Below are positions 25,743 to 39,481 of a DNA stretch of 64,000 bases, in pieces (position 1 is the first letter of the stretch; the number at the start of each line of letters is the position of its first letter). The stretch comes from Paracoccus liaowanqingii (GTDB taxonomy: Bacteria > Pseudomonadota > Alphaproteobacteria > Rhodobacterales > Rhodobacteraceae), in assembly GCF_004683865.2 (NCBI RefSeq), contig NZ_CP040761.1:1-64000 (forward strand), written 5' to 3'. A program made the translations under genes and the position numbers. The notes beneath the pieces were generated by a model that searched no databases, was not told the origin of the DNA, and saw only the letters and a list, made by a program, of their open reading frames with translations.

Positions 25743-27784
25743 ATGACAGCGCAGAAGGTTTCGGCCGACCAGGCGACAGGACAGGCGGCCATATCAGGCA
25801 GCACCGACCCGCAGCTGATGGCACTTGCCGCCGAGCGGCTAGCCATCGAAGGAGTCTCGATCGAGGTCGATGGCGGACGCTTTGCCGCCAAGGTCGTCGC
25901 GGGCCAGCCCTACGAGGTCGAGGCCGACATCTTTTCGGACGGCCATGACAGCATCGACGCGGTCGTGCTGTTCCAGCGCAAGGGCTCGGACGAGGTGGGC
26001 GAGACGCCGATGACCTTCGTCGAGAACGACCGCTGGACCGCCGATCTGACCCTGCCGGAGCCCGGCGACCACGAGGTTTCGATCCTCGCTTGGCGCGACC
26101 TGTTCCTGACCTGGCGCAAGGAAGTGGCCAAGAAGCACGCCGCCGGCCAGTCCATCGCGCTGGAACTGGAGGAAGGGCGCCAGCTTCTGTCCGCCGCCCT
26201 TGAAAGCGACGGCCGCGCCGACGAGGCCGGTCGCCAGACGATCACCGCGCTTCTGGGCGAGGATGCGGGCCAGCCCGCCTCCGAGGCCGATCACGAGGGG
26301 CTGCGCTTTGCCCGGCTTGGCGCCCCCGATGTCGTGGCGCTGATGCGCCGGATCGGGCCGCGCACCAACGCGACGCCCTACAGGTGGCTGCCGGTCTTCG
26401 CCGACCGCGAGGCCGCCGCTGTCAGCGCGTGGTACGAGCTGATGCCCCGGTCGCAATCGGGCAGCATGGACCGCCACGGCACCTTCGACGACGTGATCGG
26501 CCGCCTGCCCTATATCCGCGATCTGGGCTTCGACGTGCTGTACTTCCCGCCGATTCACCCGATCGGCAAGACCAACCGCAAGGGCCGCAACAACACGCTG
26601 ACGCCCGCGGACGACGATCCCGGCAGCCCCTATGCCATCGGCGCGCCCGAGGGCGGGCATGACGCGCTGCATCCCGAACTGGGCAGCTTCGACGATTTCG
26701 CCCGGCTGGTCTCGGCCGCCCGCGACCACGGGCTGGAGATCGCGCTGGACTTCGCCATCCAGTGCTCGCCCGATCACCCGTGGATCCGCGAACACCCCGA
26801 ATGGTTCGACTGGCGCCCCGACGGCACCATCAAGTTCGCTGAGAACCCGCCCAAGAAGTACGAGGACATCGTCAACGTCCATTTCTATCGCGGCGCCCTG
26901 CCCGACCTGTGGATCGCGCTGCGCGACATCGTGCTCTTCTGGGTGGACAAGGGCGTGCGCATCTTCCGCGTGGACAACCCGCACACCAAGCCCTTTCCCT
27001 TCTGGGAATGGATGATCGCCGAGGTGCGCGCCAAGGATCCCGGCGTGATCTTCCTGGCCGAGGCCTTCACGCGGCCCAAGGTCATGGCGCGTCTGGCCAA
27101 GGTGGGCTTCTCGCAGAGCTATTCCTACTTCACCTGGCGCAACACCAAGGACGAGCTGACGGAATACCTGACCGAGCTGACCGCGACCGACGTGCGCCAC
27201 ATCATGCGCCCGAACTTCTTCGTGACGACGCCCGACATCAACCCGCGCTTCCTGCATGCCAGCGGGCGGCCCGGCTTCCGCACGCGCCTGGTGCTGGCAG
27301 CCACGCTTGGCGGCAATTACGGCATCTACAACGGCTACGAGATCTGCGAGGCCGCCGCGGTGCCGGGCAAGGAGGAGTTCCTGGATTCCGAGAAGTACCA
27401 GATCCGGGTCTGGGACATGGACCAGCCGGGCAACATCCAGGACGACATCCGGCTGATGAACCGCCTGCGCCACGAGCATCCGGCCCTGCGGCAGTTCACC
27501 GACCTGACCTTCTACGAGGCCGACAGCGACCATGTGCTGGCCTATGGCAAACAGGCGGGCGACGATTTCGTGCTGGTCCATGTCAACCTGGACCCGCATA
27601 ACGCACACGAGTTCCGGCTGGAGGTTCCCCTGTGGAAGTTTGGCCTGCCCGACGAGGCCTCAATCGAGGTCCGCGATCTGATCAACGGCAACAGCTTCAC
27701 CTGGCACGGCAAGTACCAGTGGCTGACGCTTGAACCTGACACCCGGCCCTATGCGGTCTGGCAGCTGATTGCCCCGGGGGTGGC

Positions 27785-27791
<7 letters not shown>
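25743..27791 (+). CDS. glgE: Alpha-1,4-glucan:maltose-1-phosphate maltosyltransferase
   Basis: A 682-residue GH13_3 enzyme that transfers maltosyl units from maltose 1-phosphate to growing alpha-glucan. An N-terminal beta-sandwich (about 25-120) precedes the catalytic barrel: DLGFDVLYFPPIHPIGKTNR, IALDFAIQCSPDHPWI, the nucleophile Asp411 in IFRVDNPHTKPFPFWEW and the acid/base Glu440 in IFLAEAFTRPKVM. HTKP and the long GKTNRKGRNN insertion distinguish GlgE from general amylases. It is the first gene of glgE-treS/mak-glgB-malQ; its stop overlaps the next start. Together with TreS/Mak it forms the trehalose-to-glucan route; no glgA or glgC is in the window. Confidence 0.93.
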
Positions 27792-31077
<3,286 letters not shown>

Positions 31078-31081
<4 letters not shown>

Positions 31082-33261
31082 ACGACTCCGCCATCCTGAA
31101 CGACGCCCCCGCCACCTCGGACATCGAGGCGATCCTGCGCGGCAACCACCACGACCCCTTCGCGGTGCTCGGCCGCCATCACGGGACGCTGCGGGTCTTC
31201 TCTCCGCAGGCGGCCGAGGTCACGGCCCTGTCGCCCTCGGGCGAGGTGCCCCTGCAGCGCATCCATCCCGAGGGGTTCTTCACCGGCCCGGCCCCCGAGG
31301 GCGCCTATCGCCTGCGGATGCGGGCGGGCGAGAACACCTGGGAGGCCGAGGATCCCTATCGCTTCGGCCCCGTCATGGGCGAGATGGACGAGTACCTTCT
31401 GGCCGAGGGCAGCCACCGGCGCCTCTATGGCAAGCTGGGCGCCCATCCGGTGACCCATGAGGGCGTCGAGGGCGTGGCCTTCGCGGTCTGGGCGCCCAAT
31501 GCCCGCCGCGTCAGCGTGGTCGGTCCCTTCAATGCCTGGGACGGCCGCCGCCACCCGATGCGCAAGCGCATCGGCCCGGGCATCTGGGAGCTGTTCGTCC
31601 CCGGCATCGGCCGCGGCGAGACCTACAAGTACGAGATCGTCAGCGCCCACGGCGAACGCCTGCCCCTGAAGACCGACCCGGTGGGCTTTTCCCAGGAACA
31701 GCCGCCCGAGACCGCCTCGATCGTCGAGGGCCTGAACCGGCACGAATGGCAGGACGGCGACTGGATGTCGGTGCGCGCCGCGCGGCAGGACCGCAAGGCG
31801 CCCATCTCGATCTACGAGGTGCATCTGGGATCCTGGCGCCGTGGCGCCGAGGCCGAGATCCTGGACTATGACACGATGGCCGACCTGCTGGTCCCCTATG
31901 TGACGCGCATGGGCTTCACCCATATTGAGTTCCTGCCGGTCAGCGAGCATCCCTTCACCGGATCCTGGGGCTATCAGCCCGTGGGCCTGTTTGCGCCCAC
32001 CAGCCGCTTCGGCGATCCCGAGGCCTTCGCCCGTCTGGTCGACCGGCTGCACGCGGCCGAGATCGGCGTGATCTTGGACTGGGTGCCCGCGCATTTCCCC
32101 TCGGACGCGCATGGTCTGGCCCGGTTCGACGGCACGTCGCTGTACGAGCATGCCGATCCGCGCCAAGGGTTCCACCAGGACTGGAACACGCTGATCTACA
32201 ATTTCGGCCGCCGCGAAGTGTCGAACTTCCTGCAGTCCAGCGCGCTCTATTGGCTGGACCGCTTCCATGTCGATGCGCTGCGCGTCGATGCGGTCGCCTC
32301 GATGCTGTATCTGGACTATTCGCGCAAGGATGGCGAATGGGTCCCCAATGAGTTCGGCGGCAACGAGAACCTCGAGGCGATCAGCTTCCTCAAGGACGTG
32401 AACGAGCGCGTGCGCCAGGACCATCCCGGCGCCATCACCATCGCCGAGGAATCGACCGCCTTCCCGAAGGTCAGCCGCCCTGTGAACGACGGCGGGCTGG
32501 GGTTCAACTTCAAGTGGAACATGGGCTGGATGCACGACACGCTCGGCTATTTCCGGCGCGATCCGCTGCACCGCAAGCATCACCAGCATGATCTGACCTT
32601 CGGCCTCGTCTATGCCTTCTCCGAGGATTTCGTCCTGCCGCTGAGCCATGACGAGGTCGTCCACGGCAAGGGATCCCTGATCCGGCAGATGGCGGGCGAC
32701 CGCTGGCAGAAATTCGCGAACCTGCGGGCCTATTTCGGCTTCATGTGGACGCAGCCCGGCAAGAAGCTGATCTTCATGGGCGGCGAGTTCGCGCAGGACC
32801 GCGAATGGAACCACGACCAGTCGTTGGACTGGCACCTGCTGGAGGATCCCATGCACGAGGGGGTCCAGTCGCTGGTGGCCGACCTGAACCGCGTCTATCG
32901 CGACCAGCCCGCGCTGCACCGGCTGGATTGCGACCCGGCGGGCTTCGAATGGATCGATGCCAGCGATACCGAGAATTCGGTGCTGGTCTATCTGCGCAAG
33001 TCCGACGACGACGCGCCGCCCTGTCTGGTGATCTGCAACCTGACGCCCACGCCGCATCACGACTATCGCGTCGGCGCGCCCCTGCCCGGGCTGTGGCGCG
33101 AGGTGATGAACACGGACGAGGCGCGCTATGGCGGCTCGAACCTGGGCAACCACGGGCTGGTGGCGACGGATGAGGCGCCGTGGCACGGGCGGGATCAGTC
33201 CCTGTCCCTGACCCTGCCGCCGCTGTCGACCATCATCCTGGTGCCGGAGGCCGCCGCGTGA
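31078..33261 (+). CDS. glgB: 1,4-alpha-glucan branching enzyme
   Basis: A 727-residue GH13_9 enzyme, normal length for long GlgB. Two N-terminal CBM48-like modules (the second begins near [20 protein letters not shown]) precede the barrel: [20 protein letters not shown], nucleophile Asp404 in [20 protein letters not shown], Glu457 in [11 protein letters not shown] and [15 protein letters not shown]. It adds alpha-1,6 branches to the glucan made by GlgE. Start and stop overlap the neighbouring genes by four bases each. Confidence 0.93.
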
Positions 33262-35051
33262 GCGAGCTTCACGACAGGGCCCTGCGCGCCGGGATCCAGC
33301 CCGACTATCAGGGCATGGGCGGCGAGGTCCATCAGGCGCCCGACGCCACGCTGGAGAGCCTTCTGAAGGCCCTTGGCGCCGAGAGCGGCGCGGTTGCCTC
33401 CGGCAACCACGCGCTGGAGGCCTATGTCGGCACCCGCTGCCATCTGCCCGAGACGGGCGAGCGGCCGTGGGGCGTGGCGCTGCAGCTGTATCAGCTGCGC
33501 TCGGCCCGCAACTGGGGGATCGGCGATTTCGGCGATCTGGCGCAGCTGGCGGGCACCCTGGGTGCGGCGGGGGCCGATTTCATCGGCCTCAACCCGCTGC
33601 ACGCGCTGTTCCTGGCCAATCCGGCGCATTGCAGCCCCTTCTCGCCCTCGAACCGGCGGTTCCTGAACCCGCTCTATATCGCGGTGGACCGGGTGCCGGG
33701 CTTTACGCCCGACATGGCCGACCCCGCGCGGGTTGCAGCATTGCAGCAGGCGCCGCTGGTCGATTACCCGGGCGTCGCGGCCCTGAAGCTTGAGGTGCTG
33801 CAGCGCCTGTGGCAGGTGGCGGGCAGCCCCGATGCCGCACCCGGGGTGCTGGCGCAGGGCGGCGACGACCTGCAACGCCATGCGCTGTTCGAGGCAATCT
33901 CGGCCCGGATGGTCGCGCAGGGACATGGTGCGGGCTGGCGCGACTGGCCCGCCGACTGGCAAGATGCGACCGGCGAGACCGTGGCGCGGTTCGTTCTGGA
34001 CCATCCCGCCGAGGCACGGTTCCATCGCTGGCTGCAAGGTCTGGCGCATGAGCAGCTGGATCAGGCCCGCGCGGCCTGCGACCAGGCGGGCATGTCGATC
34101 GGGCTCTATCTGGACTTCGCGGTGGGCGAGGCGGCGGACGGGTCGGGGGCCTGGGGCAACCCGATGGTCGTGCCCGGCATCCGCATCGGCGCGCCGCCCG
34201 ACTATTTCAACGAGACCGGGCAGGACTGGGGCCTGGCGCCCCTGTCCCCGGTGGCGATGGCCGCCGACCGGGCGCGGCCCTTCGCGGACCTGATGGCGCA
34301 GGCCACCCGGCAGGCGGGCGCGCTGCGCATCGATCATGCGATGGGGCTGTGGCAGCTGTTCCTGATCCCGGGCGACGCGGGTCCGGCGCAGGGCACCTAT
34401 GCCCGCTATCCGCTAGCCGACATGCTGCAGGGGCTGGCCGAGGCGTCGCGGGCGAACCGCACCATCGTCATCGGCGAGGATCTGGGCAATGTGCCGCCGG
34501 GCTTTCGCGAGGTGATGGACCAGGTGGGCATCCTGTCCTATCGCATCCTGCTGTTCGAGCGGACCGAGGACGGGTTCATCCCCCCTGCCGACTATCCCCG
34601 CGACGCGCTGGCCTGCCTGTCCACCCATGACCTGCCGACCTTCCAGGGCTGGTGGCGGGGCGACGACATCACCCTGCGCCACGGGCACGGGCTGATCGGC
34701 GACGCCGCGGCCGAGGAGCAGTCCGACAGCCGCCAGGTCGAGCGCGCGCAGCTGCTTGCCGATCTGACAAAGGCCGATTTGTGGACGGGCGAGATCCCGG
34801 ATACCGACAGGGCGCCCGAGGATCTGGTCGCCGCCGTCCATGCCTGGCTGGCCACCGCGCCCTCGCGCCTCTTCGTGGTGCGGTTGGAGGACATCACCTC
34901 GGAGACCGTTCCGGTGAACATCCCCAGCACGACCAACCAGCATCCGAACTGGCAGAGCAAGCTGGGCGCGACCGTGGAACAGATCCCGACCCTGCCCCTG
35001 TTCGGCAAGATCGCCGAGAAGCTGCGCACGGCACGCCCCCGCGAGGGGTAG
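33258..35051 (+). CDS. malQ: 4-alpha-glucanotransferase
   Basis: A 597-residue GH77 disproportionating enzyme. Barrel motifs: [38 protein letters not shown], nucleophile Asp359 in [14 protein letters not shown], Glu407 in [16 protein letters not shown] and [13 protein letters not shown]. The tail [16 protein letters not shown] is the usual MalQ ending. I use GTG 33258, overlapping the glgB stop, since the frame upstream is antisense filler. It ends the operon and probably recycles short maltodextrins released from the branched glucan. A terminator follows. Confidence 0.92.
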   Translation: MSELHDRALRAGIQPDYQGMGGEVHQAPDATLESLLKALGAESGAVASGNHALEAYVGTRCHLPETGERPWGVALQLYQLRSARNWGIGDFGDLAQLAGTLGAAGADFIGLNPLHALFLANPAHCSPFSPSNRRFLNPLYIAVDRVPGFTPDMADPARVAALQQAPLVDYPGVAALKLEVLQRLWQVAGSPDAAPGVLAQGGDDLQRHALFEAISARMVAQGHGAGWRDWPADWQDATGETVARFVLDHPAEARFHRWLQGLAHEQLDQARAACDQAGMSIGLYLDFAVGEAADGSGAWGNPMVVPGIRIGAPPDYFNETGQDWGLAPLSPVAMAADRARPFADLMAQATRQAGALRIDHAMGLWQLFLIPGDAGPAQGTYARYPLADMLQGLAEASRANRTIVIGEDLGNVPPGFREVMDQVGILSYRILLFERTEDGFIPPADYPRDALACLSTHDLPTFQGWWRGDDITLRHGHGLIGDAAAEEQSDSRQVERAQLLADLTKADLWTGEIPDTDRAPEDLVAAVHAWLATAPSRLFVVRLEDITSETVPVNIPSTTNQHPNWQSKLGATVEQIPTLPLFGKIAEKLRTARPREG

Positions 35052-35080
35052 GCGCCACGCCCGATCGTCTGACATGACCG

Positions 35081-35119
35081 ACCCCGCGCAGCCGATCCGG
35101 TTGCGCGGGGTTCTCGTTT
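35081..35119 (+). terminator. Intrinsic terminator of the glgE operon
   Basis: ACCCCGCGCA (35081-35090) pairs perfectly with TGCGCGGGGT (35102-35111) across an 11-base loop, and the stem is followed by TCTCGTTT. It lies 30 bases after the malQ stop and before the end of the convergent acidic-protein gene. Confidence 0.75.
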
Positions 35120-35133
35120 GGCAGGGCCGTGGG

Positions 35134-35850
35134 TCAGATCGTCTCCAGCTGATCGACGGCGGCGCGGCAGGCCTCCTCGTCGCCCGCCGCCAAGGCGGCC
35201 TCTGCCTCGGCGATTAGCGCGGCGCGGTCGGGCATGGCGTCCGACGTCCCGGCAGACTCCATCGTCGCGGCGTCGTCCGAGATCATGTCGCCATCCGCCG
35301 CGACATCCGAGCCTGCGGTCGTGGTGTCATGGGGCATCTCGGTCGTCTCGACCTGATCGGCCACTTCCGCGGCTGTCGGTTCGCCCTCCTGCTGAGCGGC
35401 GACGTCTTGGCCCGAGGTGGCGACGGGGGTGCCGGGCTCGGCATCCGTGCCCTGCAGCGGCGCCAGCGATCCGTCCTGGATGATGCCGCCCTCGATCTCG
35501 CCGTCGTCGGACGCGGCCATGTCGTCGCCGTCCGCCGCCTCCATGCCATCCGAGGCCGCCATGTCCTCGTCGTCCGAGGCGGCCATGTCGCCTGCCGGGG
35601 CGGTGCCGCCGGCATCCGCGGCCGCCATGTCGTCCGAGGCTTCGTCCATCGGCGCGACCGACGCATCGCCCGCCGCGGCCTCGGGGGTTTCCAGCGGTGC
35701 CAGAGAGCCGTCCTTGGCGATGCCCTCGGTCCGTCCGGCGCCCGCATCCGCCGCGTGCAGGCGGGCCAGATCCTCGGCGCAGTCCGCCATCGCGGTCGTG
35801 CCGATCAGGGCCAGCGCACAGCTGGCCATCAAGGTGGTGTGCAGGTTCAT
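35134..35850 (-). CDS. Acidic, repeat-rich secreted protein of unknown function
   Basis: A 238-residue protein I do not recognise. A signal peptide (MNLHTTLMASCALALIG, cleavage near AMA) with a following Cys starts it. The rest is very acidic and Ala-rich, with Asp/Met/Ala-Ala-Ser repeats (DEDMAASDGMEAADGDDMAA) and the element DGSLAPL occurring twice (about residues 48 and 126), pointing to an internal duplication. The last 30 residues (IAEAEAALAAGDEEACRAAV) form a helix-like segment with a second Cys. Likely an intrinsically disordered periplasmic protein. The ATG at 35850 has GGGAGG upstream; a stress-type promoter pattern lies at 35893-35918. Confidence 0.65.
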   Translation of the reverse strand: MNLHTTLMASCALALIGTTAMADCAEDLARLHAADAGAGRTEGIAKDGSLAPLETPEAAAGDASVAPMDEASDDMAAADAGGTAPAGDMAASDDEDMAASDGMEAADGDDMAASDDGEIEGGIIQDGSLAPLQGTDAEPGTPVATSGQDVAAQQEGEPTAAEVADQVETTEMPHDTTTAGSDVAADGDMISDDAATMESAGTSDAMPDRAALIAEAEAALAAGDEEACRAAVDQLETI

Positions 35851-35892
35851 GTGATCCTCCCAGATCCGCCCATCCTCCGGGCATGGGTCTGA

Positions 35893-35918
35893 AACCACGC
35901 CCGGTCATCGGATGTTCC
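35893..35918 (-). promoter_or_regulatory. Candidate EcfG-type (GGAAC-N19-TT) promoter of the acidic secreted protein
   Basis: On the minus strand GGAAC (35918-35914) is followed by 19 bases and TT (35894-35893) within GGTTT. The distance to the ATG at 35850 is 42 bases. Spacing is one base longer than at glgE, still within the 18-19 range reported for RpoE2/EcfG promoters. Confidence 0.45.
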
Positions 35919-35947
35919 CGGCCTCAGCCTTTAGGAGGACGCTCGGT

Positions 35948-37245
35948 TCAGTCCGGTTTGGCGGCGGTCACGCGCCAGATCACGTCGCCCACATCGTCGG
36001 CCACCAGCAGCGAGGCGCCGTCCGCGCCGATCGCCACGCCTACCGGGCGCCCGAAGGCGATCTTCTCGTCCGGCGACAGGAACCCCCACAAGATGTCGCG
36101 CGGCGGACCGGAGGGGCGCCCGCCCGAGAACGGCACGAAGATCACCCGGTATCCGCTGAGGGTCGAGCGGTTCCACGACCCGTGCTGGCCGATCACCATG
36201 CCCTCGGGGAAGCCCGGCAGCGTGCCCGCGGGCATCCAGCACAGGCCGAGCGATGCGGTATGCCCGCCAAGCGCATAGTCGGGGGTGATGGCGCGGGCGA
36301 CCAGCTCGGCATCCTGCGCCACGCGGTCGTCCACCGTCTGGCCCCAGTAGCAATAGGGCCAGCCGTAGAACCCCCCTCCTTCACCGAGGTCAGGTAGTCG
36401 GGTGGCGTCTCGTCGCCCAGGCCGTCGCGTTCGTTCACCACCGTCCACAGCGCGCCGGACCCCGGCTCCCACGCCATGCCCACGGCATTCCTCAGCCCCG
36501 AGGCGAAGATGCGCGCCTGGCCGCTGGCCAGGTCCAGTTCCCAGATCGCGGCACGGCCCTCTTCGGCGGCCATGCCCTTGTCGCCGATATTGCTGAGCGA
36601 TCCGACGCCCGCATAGATCCTGGTCCTGTCGGGCGAGACGATCAGGCTGCGCGTCCAGTGGCCGCCGGGCTTGAACTCGACCAGGCGGCGCCCCTCTCCG
36701 GTCAGCTGCGTGGCGCCGTCCCGATAGTCGAAGGCCACAATGCCGTCGGTGTTGCCGACATGGAAGGTGTCGCCCACCAGCGCCATGCCAAAGGGCTGGT
36801 TCTGCCCCGTGAGGAAATCATGGCGGATCTCGGCCACGCCGTCGCCGTCGGCGTCGCGCCACAGGCTGATGCGGTTGGCGCTTACGCCGATGGCCTTGGC
36901 GCGGCGCATGGTGGCCTGCGTCGCGTGATCCATCAGGGTCTTGGGCGGCGAGGGCTGTTCCTTGCTTTCGGCCACCAGCACGTCGCCATTGGGCAGGACC
37001 TCGATCCAGCGGGGATGGTCCAGACCCGTGGCGAAGGCGTTCACCGCCAGCCCCGGCGCGGCCGAGGGCACATGGCCCCGGGCCCAGCCCCCGGCGGTGG
37101 GCATCTTCAGCGTCATTATGCCCTGCTTGCGCGCCTCGGGGATCTGGGGTTCCTGCCCCACCGCCCGCGTCCGGGGGGCCCCGAAGCGCCGGATCGCCAC
37201 CATCGTGCCGCCCACGAGGGCGGTCGCTTTCGCCATGAAGTCCAT
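35948..37245 (-). pseudogene. Sorbosone-dehydrogenase-type (GSDH/beta-propeller) gene with a frameshift
   Basis: Two overlapping leftward frames together encode one protein of about 430 residues of the glucose/sorbosone dehydrogenase family, a beta-propeller usually dependent on PQQ and periplasmic. The first frame (37245 to about 36376) has [40 protein letters not shown] and [20 protein letters not shown]; the second continues [37 protein letters not shown] and [20 protein letters not shown]. The join is a run of six C (36371-36376; six G in the gene); one more base would restore [21 protein letters not shown] sequencing error at the homopolymer or a real slip mutation are both possible. An N-terminal membrane anchor (MAKATALVGGTMVAI) is visible. 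Confidence 0.75.
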
Positions 37246-37393
37246 GTGTCGTCCCGCCTGTTCTGTTTTCGCACCTTAACCCCCTGCCCGGCAGGGTCAA
37301 ATGGCGAAGGCGCACAGGGGGCGCCCGGGGCCTACCCCCCGGCGCGCCCGGCGGCTAGGATCGGCCCCGACAGCCGCAGCAAGGAGACGCCCG

Positions 37394-37789
37394 ATGGCGA
37401 AATTCGTTCACAGCATGATCCGGGTCCTGGACGAGGCGCGCTCGGTCGCCTTCTACGACCGCGCCTTCGGCCTCGAGGTCGCCGAGCGGCTGGACTTCGA
37501 CGAGTTCACGCTGATCTACCTGTCCAACCCCGAAAGCAGCTTCGAGCTGGAGCTGACGGTGAACAAGGCGCAGACCGAGCCCTATGCGCCGGGCACCGGC
37601 TATGGCCATGCGGCCTTCGTGGTCGAGGACGTGGACGCCGAACATGCGCGGTTCCAGGATCTCGGCTTGGCGCCGCGCAAGCTGGTCGACCTGACGCATC
37701 AGGGACAGGTCAAGGCGCGGTTCTTCTTCGTCCAAGACCCCGACGGCTACATGATCGAGGTGATCGGACGCGGCGGGCGCTTCGGCTGA
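37394..37789 (+). CDS. gloA: Lactoylglutathione lyase (glyoxalase I)
   Basis: A 131-residue protein of the vicinal-oxygen-chelate fold. It has two beta-alpha-beta-beta-beta halves; HSMIRVLDEARSVAFYDRAF, PESSFELELTVNK, GYGHAAFVVEDVD and FVQDPDGYMIEVI supply the expected metal ligands (His, Glu, His, Glu). It converts the hemithioacetal of methylglyoxal and glutathione to lactoylglutathione in the cytosol. AAGGAG seven bases before the ATG fixes the start. Monocistronic. Confidence 0.85.
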   Translation: MAKFVHSMIRVLDEARSVAFYDRAFGLEVAERLDFDEFTLIYLSNPESSFELELTVNKAQTEPYAPGTGYGHAAFVVEDVDAEHARFQDLGLAPRKLVDLTHQGQVKARFFFVQDPDGYMIEVIGRGGRFG

Positions 37790-37815
37790 GACGGGCGTTC
37801 AGGCGTCCGGGGCGC

Positions 37816-38433
37816 TCAGGCGTCCGGGGCGGTCTCGGGCGGGCGCGACGGGGGCAGCTTGAAGTTCCAGCCGATCACCGCGTTCAGGACCACGGCCCCG
37901 ATCAGCGAATAGATCACCCGGTCCAGCGGCAGCACCGCCAGCGCCACCAGAAAGACCAGCGCGTCGAAGCACATCTGGAACCAGCCGGTGCGGAACCCCG
38001 TGCGCTCCTCGACCATCAGCGCCAGCACGCCCAGGCCCCCGGCCGAGGCGTTGTGGCGGAACAGCGCCAGCAGGCCCACCCCACAGCAGCTGCCCGCCAG
38101 GATCGCGGCCAGCAGCGGCGGCAGGGCCGCGAACTCGATCCAGCGGCCCAGAAGCGCGCTGGTGACCGAGATGCCCAGCACCGCCGCCACGGTCCGCAGC
38201 GTGAAGCTGCGGCTGCGGTGCCGCCAGGACAGCAGCAGGAAGGGCAGGCTGACCAGCAGGAAGACCAGCCCGAAATCCAGCGGCAGGACATAGGACAGCA
38301 GCACCGCCGCCCCCGCCGTCTGCCCCGTGGTCAGCGCCGCCGCCTTGAGGAAGGTGACCCCCAGGCTGGTCAGCAGGATCCCGAAGGCGATGCCCTGCAG
38401 GTCGTAGATGGTGACGGGCGGTCTGAGGGTCAT
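37816..38433 (-). CDS. YitT-family membrane protein
   Basis: A 205-residue inner-membrane protein with five to six predicted helices (for example LQGIAFGILLTSLGVTFLKA, LLSYVLPLDFGLVFLLVSLP and LLAAILAGSCCGVGLLALF) matching the membrane part of YitT/DUF161 proteins. It has no C-terminal soluble DUF2179 domain and is thus the short form. Function unknown. It lies 139 bases downstream of the GlcG-type gene on the same strand, so a shared transcript is possible. Confidence 0.7.
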   Translation of the reverse strand: MTLRPPVTIYDLQGIAFGILLTSLGVTFLKAAALTTGQTAGAAVLLSYVLPLDFGLVFLLVSLPFLLLSWRHRSRSFTLRTVAAVLGISVTSALLGRWIEFAALPPLLAAILAGSCCGVGLLALFRHNASAGGLGVLALMVEERTGFRTGWFQMCFDALVFLVALAVLPLDRVIYSLIGAVVLNAVIGWNFKLPPSRPPETAPDA

Positions 38434-38572
38434 CGGCGGGGCATCCTTGCAGCGCGCGGCGAGGGGGGTGATCGTGCCGGGACCGGCGGTGGCATTCGGG
38501 GGGCAGGGCGATCGGGGACCGCCCTGCCCGGGTCCTGTGCGGCGCGGCGGTGAACCGCCCCGCCGAGGCGCG

Positions 38573-38998
38573 TCAGCCCTGCCTGGCCATCCAGGCGTCG
38601 ATGCCCGCCTGCGCGACCTGCTGGTCCTGCGCGGGGCTGCCCGACGAGATGCCGATGCCGCCCACGACCTCGTTCTGCCAGATGACCGGCAGGCCGCCGC
38701 CCACGACCATCAGCCGCCCCCCGATCGCCGAGGCGATGCCATAGGCGGGCTGGCCCGGCTGGCTGGCCGTGCCGTAGTCATGCGTGGCCTTCTTGGCGGC
38801 GGCGGCTGTGAAGGCCTTGTCGATGGCGATGGTGGACGAGGTGACCTTGCCGCCCTCCATCCGCTCGAAGGCGATCAGCTGGCCGCTCTCGTCGGTGATG
38901 GCGATGCACATCGGCACGCCGATCCGCCCGGCCTCGGCCGAGGCGCCCTCGATCAGGCTGCGGGCATCGTCCAGGTCCAGTCGCGTGACTGATTTCAT
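38573..38998 (-). CDS. GlcG/HbpS-type (DUF336) protein
   Basis: A 141-residue protein of the GlcG/HbpS family. Typical features are ITDESGQLIAFERMEG, AIDKAFTAAAAKKATHDYG, IGGRLMVVGGGLPVIWQNEV and GGIGISSGSPAQDQQVAQAG. Members form octamers, bind haem or cobalamin-like ligands, or accompany glycolate and propanediol pathways; the biochemical role is not settled. There is no signal peptide, so it is probably cytosolic. ATG 38998 has AAGGA upstream. It sits 113 bases after the Rieske gene. Confidence 0.75.
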   Translation of the reverse strand: MKSVTRLDLDDARSLIEGASAEAGRIGVPMCIAITDESGQLIAFERMEGGKVTSSTIAIDKAFTAAAAKKATHDYGTASQPGQPAYGIASAIGGRLMVVGGGLPVIWQNEVVGGIGISSGSPAQDQQVAQAGIDAWMARQG

Positions 38999-39111
38999 GT
39001 GGGTGGTCCTTTTTCCTTGCAGCGCGCGGCCCGCACAGTGCGGGCCCCGGCGCGTCGTCGTTCGGGCGGCCACAACAACATCGCTTCGCGCCCCGCGTCC
39101 AGCCCCGGGCG

Positions 39112-39471
39112 TCAGGTTTCGCCCGCAATCACGACCAAGCCGCCCCGGACGACCACCGGAACCGGGTCCAGCCCGCACTCGGCGCCACCCACCGCCGCCC
39201 CCGTCGCGGCATCGAAGCGGGCACCATGCGCGCTGCACATCAGCATCGTCCCGCAGGCCGAGACGATCCGGTCGCGGCGATGGTCCAGCGGCAGATACTG
39301 GTGCGGGCAGGCATTCACAAAGGCCCGCAGGCCCCCGCCCGCCCGCAGGACCAGCAGCGGGAACGCCCCCGCCGGGCCGGCGACGGTCAGGGACAGCACC
39401 CTGTCCACCTGGTCCGCCGGGCAGACGGGTGTGCCCGGCGCGGGGGCCGAGGCATAGTCGGTCCAAGCCAT
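39112..39471 (-). CDS. Rieske [2Fe-2S] protein
   Basis: A 119-residue stand-alone Rieske ferredoxin. The two cluster-binding loops are NACPHQYLPLDHRR (Cys-x-His) and CSAHGARFD (Cys-x2-His), as in small nitrite-reductase-type or dioxygenase ferredoxins. It begins 10 bases after the hppD stop on the same strand, which implies one transcript. Whether it delivers electrons to an aromatic-ring oxygenase elsewhere is unknown; HPPD itself needs no ferredoxin. Confidence 0.82.
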   Translation of the reverse strand: MAWTDYASAPAPGTPVCPADQVDRVLSLTVAGPAGAFPLLVLRAGGGLRAFVNACPHQYLPLDHRRDRIVSACGTMLMCSAHGARFDAATGAAVGGAECGLDPVPVVVRGGLVVIAGET

Positions 39472-39481
39472 GCCCCGGGCC

